DNA from: Eunapius fragilis
Lineage: Eukaryota > Porifera > Demospongiae > Spongillida > Spongillidae
Assembly: GCA_963681505.1 (NCBI GenBank)
Contig: OY811990.1
Coordinates: forward strand, 962,179-1,026,178
DNA: 64,000 nucleotides
Direction: 5' to 3'
Positions 52,001-62,100 of the stretch are shown here, piece after piece; positions within the stretch are counted from its first letter, which is position 1; each line of letters starts with the position of its first letter. The translations under genes and the position numbers were made by a program. Below the pieces are notes generated by a model that did no database searches, was not told the DNA's origin, and saw only the letters and a list, made by a program, of their open reading frames with translations.

Positions 52001-55000
52001 ATGGTGTCTGTTCGTGTTCTGGTAACAGCTATAAGTGCAATTGTAAGCAAGCACCTCTTTCAAACATCACGTACATGGGATCAGCCTGCAATTGTGATCC
52101 TGACGAATGTGTCAACCGTGATGTAAGCTCCTTTGTTAATTCATACATGTTTACCTTTTGTATCATATATAGCAAAGGGAAATTTTTGTGTGAACTTCCT
52201 GTATATGTATATGTTTGTAAATTTGGGACACTGTCCACAAACTGTCTGGGGTTTTGATTAATAACAACATACAGTATCATTGCAGTGATACATGTACATC
52301 CAAATTCCGTGCTCTTAATTCCTCCTTCTGGAAATGTATTTTGGTGGTGTACTTATCTTACATCCATAAGTGGGAAAGTTTTAAGAATCACTGACTAGAT
52401 TCTCCTGATGCAGGTTGTAGAAGGTGTAGGAATATAATTTATGCGTGTAACACATGTATATATTCGTCACATCAGGTTTGTCAGTGCACTTATCATTTCT
52501 AAGGAAATGTGCATACAGATCATGAGCAAAGATGCCATGGTTGCTGAACATTTCAGAGCAATCTCAATAAAACAATCCAGTAACTTATTATTCATGATGG
52601 AACCATATGGGATCAAGGCAGCAAAAAGTGACCTACATGTAACAGAATACATGTATTATTAGATTATCCAGAAAGGAGCATCAAAGTTGATGCATGCAAT
52701 CAAAATGTGCATGTATGTATAATTAAAAATTCAAAATCCATGATGGACAGACTAATGTCCAGTGCGTAAGAACGAAGTTGTAGAAGACATATATTGTCTT
52801 AGAATATCGAATAATTAGAAAACTACTTCTGTAAATATGCCCTAGGCCCCTTTTTGCTGCCTTGATCCCATATGCATGGTTTCATTGACAAAAAACTTCA
52901 AGGGGGGGGGGGGGGGGGGGGGGGCAGTTTAAAAAGGCTATTCAGATTACTCTGAGCCTATGTGTCACTTATCTCCTACATGTATAATGCAACAGATGAT
53001 TTTGATGCAGTTATTGAACTATTCTTGGGTCTACAATATCACACAATCATATAAAAGCACTCCATAATTGACCATTTTAAGGGACGTTTGTCCCCCCCAC
53101 CCCCCTCGATGAAACCCTGCATAGGCACATTTAATATATGTATTATGTTCCCTGCAGACTAATATAACTTGCAGTGATCCTATATCTGGAAGCACACTTT
53201 GCAGCTGTTCTGGAAGTCCTTGTCGTTGTTCTTGCACTTGCAAAAACAATACAGTTGCACCGTTGTGCGAACCAAAAAATCGTGTGGTAAGTTTTGCTCA
53301 TTTCCATTTGTATGCCAATAGCTACATACCTCGTTGAGTTTAGTTTTCCCATGACTGTCATGTGTAATGCCCTGAATCTTGAGATTTGTCAATACCTGGA
53401 AAAAAACGACGCAATTGCGCGTGAAAGGGGCCATAAACTCCATCAAATCGCGCGGTCTTCAAAACGCTGTATCACCTTGATTGCTCAATATAGTACAGTC
53501 ACATTTTACAAAGCGGTCCTGTGTCTATAGAAGTCCAAATAGGATTTAACATCGTTCCAAAGATAGTGTATTCACGTTCAAGTGAGAGGCTTCATTTCGT
53601 GGGGTTTTGTACTTGAAGCCTCATCTTTGGACTTCTATAGACGCAGGACCGCTTTGTAAAATGTGACTCTACTATATTGAGCAATCAAGGTGATACACGA
53701 TTTGATGAAGTTTATGGCCATTTTTCGCACACAGTTGCGTGCAATTTTCCCCCCAGGTAGTTGTATGTTATTGTCACATACCGTAAGTAGAAGTCATGTG
53801 GACTACACACAATTTAATTGTATTTTGTTTATAATGGGTGGTTATTAATGAATTTAAGAAAACTGCACACCTGGCACGTACATATTGTACATTAGCAGTT
53901 GTATGGTAATAATGCACAATATAATTTAATGATGCTATTGCATAAAACAACTGAAGCAAGGAGTATTGTGTTAGTTGACCTTAACCATACTTTATGAATG
54001 ACTACTGTAAGTCTCTCGAGGGTTAGTCCACTATATGTCACTCACTTTTCTGCTTCGCTTCTCAGATACTGTTGCAACTTCTCGTATTTATTTGCCTTCA
54101 TATGAATGTAAAATATGCCTATTTTCAACTAAATAACTTTAATGGTTTATGAAATACATCCACCTGAATAATTGATTTTTCACTGGTTGGCTCATAATGT
54201 ATCTTTGCCATAACAATGCATATACTGATGTAATTGGCATCAATTTCTTAGTCGAACAAAACTGTGGTATACAGTACATTTGCTTTGGTGGTGAAAGGGC
54301 TAAAATTATTAGCACAGTTTTCGTAACTGAGGTATTGCTCCAGGTGATAATTCTATTGTAGTCATGAGTGGTCTGAATGGTTTTCTGAAATAATTTTTTT
54401 GAGTATCAACAAATCCTTGGCACCACGTGCAGCTAAACTTGTGGATGCTATTTTTACTAAGCTGTTTTAGCACTTATCCAAACTAAGTGGTGTTAACATT
54501 ATTACACAGCAGCATCTAGTATTACATAATCACCACACCCTAAACTGTTGTCACATATATTTGACATGCCTCATAATTATACCAATTACGAACATGCAAA
54601 AATGACTTAATGTTTTAGCCATCCTAGTACATGTAAATATTATTCTGACCCTTCCAAGTGTCATATACAGCTGCCTTCGAGTTCTACATGTACCAGCAAA
54701 GATTATTGCAGGTCATCCATCTCTCTCGCTACAAAATGGAGCCTTAGTATGCAGCAGTTGTCTAAGACAATGTAGAGAGATGGATGTTCTTCACTCGAAG
54801 GTAGCTATTTATTCCGTGCTGATGGCTCATGACAGGGGTTGCTACAATAGTTACTCGGCATGGCTGTAATGTAAGTCCTAATTAAGTCTTTTTGTGTGCT
54901 TGTGATTGCTTTAATTAGGAGGCAGGTCAAAAATCTGTGCTGAGTCATGATACCTATGATATGCTGCAGTGTGATAGTTATGCAATACTACTACCCTCAC

Positions 55001-56088
55001 ATATGTAAACACCATGCACTTAGTTTAGATAAGTGCTAAAACAGCTAATAAAAAAGGAATATGGCGTCCACAGGGTTATATAAATACTTCTTAGTACTGT
55101 ACATAAAGGCTTGAACAGGTCTGATCGACTTGAGATAGCATATATAGTGTGAAGGATTATGCTTCATTGCAAGGGAGTAGGATGCATTCACAACACTTTT
55201 ACATGATGTGTAAGTGCCAAAGTACATGTAGGAACCTCATAGTTGTTGAAATAATGTAAGAAGTGAAGTAGATGCCCATATGTGTTTGCATAGCAGTAAT
55301 GGATTTTTTGGGGTGGGAGCGGGGGTGGGGGGGGGGGGGGTCAGGAATTTAAACACATGCACACACCTCAGTCCTACAGTATTATTCGTACCAGACTATG
55401 CGGTAATAACATTGAATATATCTTATGCCGCGCCCCTCATACATCTGCCCCTGCACGGATATATACTATGATATGGGTAACGCGTGTGTGTGGTGTGATT
55501 TTGCTGGACACTGTCCCATATGTGTGCATGGATATGTAGAACGTGTGAGTTAGATTAGATGTGTGTATGTATAGTGCATATCCATGCATTATATTCCACA
55601 TACACAGCAAAATTCTGGATTTTTCAAATTTTTTCATTTTCCGTGAACTCCAAAGAGCTTCTGTCAAATGGTCCTTATGCATCCTAATTTGGACTGTCCA
55701 TCATTAAAGTCATTAGGCACTGAATTTATAATTAGCCATACATTTCAATAATGTGAGCGTTACTTTTCTTTTGCTTGTCCTGGATAATTAGATAAAGTAT
55801 CATAAGGGTGATTTTGCTGGACACTGTTCCATATATACACAACGAAGCACACACGTTACACATCTACACATGTCCATGCACACGCATGTACGGACTGTAC
55901 ATTGCCACACAGGCTGCTCATCTATGCACGTACACATGCTACGCACCCATGCACATACACACTCATGTACATGAACGCATGTTCATATTTAAACATGCTA
56001 CCGCATCTATGCGTACACACGCTATACATCCAGGCATGCATGCATATGTACATTTCCAGACACCTAATTATGCATGCACACTACCCGT

Positions 56089-56163
<75 letters not shown>

Positions 56164-59100
56164 CTACATAGAGGCCACAATGTGTGGATCAGTATGTAGC
56201 ATGTGTGTATGCGAAGATGTGTGGCATGTGTGTGTATGTCTGTGTGTGGGTAGTGTGCATGCATGATTAGGTGTATCTTTGTATGGAAATGTACATATGT
56301 ATGCATGCCTGGGTGTATAGCGTGTAATGAAAACTTGTTTTCAGTAGTAGCACAGCTCCTGGTAGGCAAAACAGATGGATTTGAAAGCATTACAAGAGCA
56401 AACTTCGGTTTGAAAGGAGTAAATCTACACGGTAGTAGCAAATACAAATAGGAATCCCCTTTAGTAAAATCAGTGCTATAAAACACTAAGCCCAACTTAA
56501 TGCTACACTAGTGAAGAAGGAAAACCAAACCTTCTCTAGCATCATGGTCACCACGATCCAACTACCCAGTCTGCTTGTTGCATCAATATTTTAGAGGCAA
56601 CTCATAGACGTAACACCATTCTCAAACATCAGACAAAAGGTTTATTACGACATGTATGCCCGTAGCATACTCATCGCATCAGTATGTCTTAAAATTGCAA
56701 CCATGTCCGATGTAATATTGCATATACGTACCGTATTAAAAACTATTCCAGCACGAAGTTGTAATACCTTCAAGGTAAATATCCTCAGTAGCGTGAAAGA
56801 TGTGATTTCTTACTTACGTTGCTTGCATAGAATATCTGAATTATGTAGTGAGCATTCTTGCTTATCCAGCCGTGGATTATTTTAATGTACCAGTGGTGTG
56901 TATATTATGTGGATATGACAAGTATCCTCTAAGATATATTGAATGTTCTACGCGAAAATGGGCCTTGTGGATTTATAAAAATCAAATCAGTATGTCTCCC
57001 AAAATACTAACACATCATACCACACCATTACTATGTTTGAAAATCCATTTTGGTGTTGTAATTACGCATGCAGGGTACCAACGTTACAAGGTCTGATACC
57101 CCATATGGTTCAAAATGACCACATCTTCAGGTAAAAGCGTCCAAATCGGTTCAGATTCGGTACGTACGTAGAAGTGTCCTGTCGCTATTGATTTGTTCTG
57201 TTTGTTAATTTTTACTTTATCTGTTACGGAGATATAGCTGTGTGAAGTGCGTGCACGGTTTCCCACTCGATTCGTGCCAATGATTTAGGCACTCACCTCC
57301 CATACATTGAATGTCTAATTCACTGGTGCGAATCGAGCGGGAAACTGTGCATGCACTTTGCAGAGCTTATCTTTGTAACAGATAACGTATAAATTAACGA
57401 ACAGAACAATGACAGGACCCTTCTACGTAAGTACCGAATTTGAATCGATTCGGACGCTCTTTTCTGAAGATGTGGCCGTGGATTAGGTTGCTCGTCATAA
57501 GTGGTTAATGCTCAACGTTTCTTTTCATTGGAAGTAAAAAAGCAACTACCAACCATCGATGAATCTCTGGTGGTTCGCAGGCACCGGCTCAAGAAGCTGT
57601 CGTCCCTGATCCAGCAACTGAACCACCCATTACCTTGACCCAGTTATGCCAGCAGCACGAGTGCCCTCTGCCGCTCTTCCCCATACTGCGCGTCGTGGAA
57701 CCATTGACTTTCTGACGTGTATGTGTGGAAATGCGGCAGGGGGCGCTCGTGCTGTTGGCATAATGGAATGGGTGGTTCAGCTGCTGGATCAGGTACGATG
57801 CGGGCTACGGGTGGTTCAGCTGCTGGATCAGGGACATCAGCTTTTTGAGCCGGTGCCTGCGGGCCGCCAGAGATTCATCGATGGCTGGTTGTTGCTTTTT
57901 ACTTCCAATGAAAAGAAATGTTGAGCATTAACCACTTATGACGAGCATGCTTACTTAATCGTAGTTTCCAATTAATGCGCAATTTCGATTTACCAAAAAT
58001 CATTTTTTAATTAGCAACATAATTTGTAATTGTTGTTATAGCTGAGGACATATTATGTAATACCCTTGAGACGTATCTAAACAACACTTAAATCTAATTA
58101 GTGCTAAAATCAACCATGAAGAAATTAAAAATGGCGTCTTTCTATTTAACCTTCTGTGGTTCCCAGAACTAGCCGATACTCAGACTTTTTTTTGTAAAAA
58201 TGTAAAAATAATAAATAACTTCCGTTTACGCCAAAAAAATTTTTGAGTATCACCCTGCAAGTGACCTAAATATTGAAAACCGTGCTGTGTTAACATTTAT
58301 TCTTTAACCCTTTCACCTCTTCCATACGAACATATTATTGTTGGGTTGTGCACTAAGAGAGCATCAATGTGATGCCAAAATAGCCATACATGTTCTGTGA
58401 GGAGGGAGTTATGACTCTTCAAAGTAGAAAACAATTAATTATTCATGATGGTGTTATATCGTAAACCATTCGCGTTATTAAAATTTTTATTGCGTTAAAG
58501 TAACATCTATATTAGGTCAAACAAATATGATCAATTTACACACAAATCTAAAGGGTAATGTCCAATTTGAGGCTGACGGGCCATGGAATGACCCCGTTTT
58601 GAACCCTATGGGGTATCAGACTTGTAAAGTCGATTCTTCACATGAGTAAGACACCAAAATGGGTTTACACATATTGTACATGTAATGGTGGGGTATGTTG
58701 TGTTAAAAATAGGAACCCGATATCGTTAATATATTGATTTGCTTTTTATATAAATCCACAAGACCCATTTTCCCATAGAACGTTCCATATATATAACAGC
58801 ACTTTATGCTTAATCTCCAGGGAAAAATCCTTACTTAAGGATGTCAATATCCTCAAATAAGGATCATCTTTTACGTTGCATATTTTTGCTAACCAAGCAA
58901 GTAGGATAAAATAAATGCTGTTGGTCAATTGTATACTGATTAGCCTCCATAACAATATGATCGTGGTAAAACAGGGAGGAAGTGGCACATCCTTATTTAA
59001 TGTCTATTGTCCTGAGTGTCCACCCAGGGGTACAATTGGACACCCGGGCGGACAGCAATAAAAGTTTTTGCCGTTCGGTCACGGAAGGGACCTGGCTGCA

Positions 59101-62100
59101 TTTAAGGGTACTGGCGTACAGATTAAGTCTTTTCAGGATCGGGCCGAGATAAGCAAGGCTTAACTCCTTTTGGTACTCGTAAAACGAGCCGTGCTAGCGG
59201 GCCTATCCATTACGCTCCGTGCGGATCGGTCGGAGCGTAATGGATAGGTCTGCTAGCACGGCTCGTTTTACAGGTATCGAAAGGATTTAAGCCTTACTTA
59301 TCTCGGCCCGATCCTGAAAAGACTTGTTCTATAAGCCTGTACCGTTAAATGCCACTAGGTCTCTTCCGTGACCGAACGGCAAAAACTTTTTTTGCTGTCC
59401 ACCCGGGTGTCCAATTGTACCCCCGGGTGGACACTCAGGACAATAGACATTAAGGATTGACACCATCCTTAAATAAGGATCACAACAGTAGAGATTATTG
59501 ACCATAAAAACCACAATAGTTTTGAAACTCTTGATTTTCTCTGATAGCCAGTTGATCCAGCTACATGTATACTCACAACCTGATTCGTCAGAGAAATAAC
59601 TTGTGGTCAATAAGTTATGCTTATTTACACCATAACGCTTAAAAATTAATATCAAGCATTTTTATAATGACGTGTAATGATGCTCGCTTCTGCTCAAACG
59701 CCAGCATGGACGTACCCTAGCCTCACTGAAACCACATGCACTGCATGTGGGTGTTCTGCCGCCGCTCCATCGAATGGTGTGCCTTGAGTACAGAGTACAG
59801 TACCATGTACAATGTTGGGGGGCGGGGGGGAAGATCTAGGAAGCATTGCCAATTGGCATACGATATGTGTTCGAGCTTAGTGGAGCTTAGCCCCAATTAA
59901 TTAGACTTGAAGGGACACGCCATTGCCTAATCCTACTGTTGCTGTCGCTGTCACTGTCATATGATGAATCTTGCAGTGCTGCCGCTTTCAGAAACCTGTC
60001 CTTCCTTGCTATACGTCATACAAAGTAAATTTGCTCACTACTATATCGCCAACGGCAAATGGTGGTTTCGCTGCATTAACACTGTAATACCGGTTTTTGA
60101 GCAAGCCAAACCTGTTTTAATCACGCCAGTATCGCTGATCTGCATGATCTTGAATGTAGTGAATCACTAATATAAAACAAAGCATAAAGTGTACATCATT
60201 CTTTTAGAAAGTGGTCATCATCCTTATTTAAGGATAGCCATCCTTAAATAAGGATTGCGGGAGATTAAACATTAACAAACGTATACACATTGCAAGGTAT
60301 TATGTGGTACTATGCACAAAATATTTGATAGTATTTAGTAATGCTATCACCTCTATGTAAGTGTTGGAAGCTTTGGAAGCTTCATTGCTTAAAATTAATG
60401 CCTTTTTAACTAATGAAGTTACGTAAACACATTCAATAGTGCATGTTCCTAGAACCCTACAACCTGGTAATGTAATGTAATGAATAACTTATTCATAGAA
60501 AGCCCGTTGCCTACAAAGTGTTAGTAGTCCTATGCATTCCTTGCTTGAAACTTACTGCTTTGGCACATGCAGAAACCGCATGATTAGTTATAGCTGCATT
60601 CCAAGTGGCATGATTCAGCAGAAACCTTATATGCTAATTGGCATTAAATTGTTCATGTGCATGTTGTTGCATGATTTTGAATTTGCACTGAAATTCGTTT
60701 ATATCCTTTGCCATTTCAGGATGAGCGATGTCTTGCTGCTAAAGATTGTGCGGTTTGTGGATCTATTGATCCTGCTACTCAAATGATGAGGTGCACACAA
60801 TGCACTTTCATTTTCAATGCAGATCAAGGTACAGTAACATATTATGAATGGTATTTGTGCCTATCGGAAGTTTTGCTAGCCATAAACTACATGTATTTGA
60901 CCCGGACAATGGAATCATTAAAAACATGTGACACATTTATAACGAGACTCCTGATGATCGGATCGTTTAGCTAGTTGTAATAGAACAAGAAGACAAAAAT
61001 GAGCCGTTTCGCCATTTTTTAATGTTGCAAAACCGCACAGCCGTAGAAAAAAAAGGATCCTGCCCATCCTTGTTCACAGTCTCGGAAAACTCTTCCTCTC
61101 TGACCACGCATAACTCAGGATAGAAGCTGACAGTGTATGTAGACAGATAGCCACATATAGCTACAGGGGATGGCCAGAAAAGAAGGATGTTCCTGAAACT
61201 GTTAATCCATATTTTTCAGTTGCTGGAGATTTGAGTGTCGAAAGAGGTTTGCTGTTGAGAGGGAACACTTTTAAATAGTGGAAATTTCACCAATTGGCTG
61301 GAAAAGTACTGTCTGTAATCAAATAGTTGGTGCTATATTTTGGTAATTGTATTATTGGATTTGGCTAAATGTTACTTGTGTATTTACAAAAGGTACTTGA
61401 CAAGTTTAGAATTGTCAATACCAAACAGGAGAACTACAGGAGCTGTAGCAAATTATTTAACTAATCAACTATACGGCAAATATCAATGAAACAAGTAACT
61501 AAAAACATTCTCAATGAGAAATTTGGTGGGATATAGGATTTGAAGGCAATGGTGGTGTAAAAAGGGTCTAACAATAAGGGATAATTTAATAGTCCTATTT
61601 GTTAGATATTGTGTTATTCGAGTGCTAAATATGAGGACTATTAAATTTTGCCTTATTGTTAGACCCTTGTGTCCTTGCTTTTTACACCACTATTGCCTTG
61701 AAATCCTATTTTCCACTTTCTCATTGAGAATTGTTTAGTTGCTTTTTTTACATAGGCATGACCTCAATTTATGCACTTAACCTATAATTGCCTGAAAAAA
61801 CCCTTACGTTTCTGTAAGGTATACCTTATGTTGGGCTTTTAATGCTCTGATGAACAACATTGATTTCCAAACGAATTTATTAACTTTTTCATGTATGTTA
61901 CAAACCAGTGTAAGTACGAATATCACTCAATAGCTCAACTGTGCAAAACTGCCACCACTATATGAAAAACCATATCGTAATGAAGCGGCGAAGGCATATC
62001 GTGATGAAGCGGCAATGGCATTGCTTGACAGTTGGCTAGAGGTACGAATTGCATGCCTGTTGAAAACGAGGCTCGAAATTCAGAGTAGTAATATTCTGTT

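Larger units (their letters stand above)
53287..60719. other. Integrin intron 21, hairpin-rich
   Basis: At 7.4 kb this is the largest intron. It is packed with palindromic elements, listed individually, and with (CA)n at 56090-56161. No gene is recognised, and the visible open frames fall within inverted repeats. Confidence 0.6.

Noticed and set aside
57646-57924. 92-residue frame in the GC-rich palindrome
   Set aside because: It spans the arms of an inverted repeat, so openness is not evidence of coding. No family resemblance.
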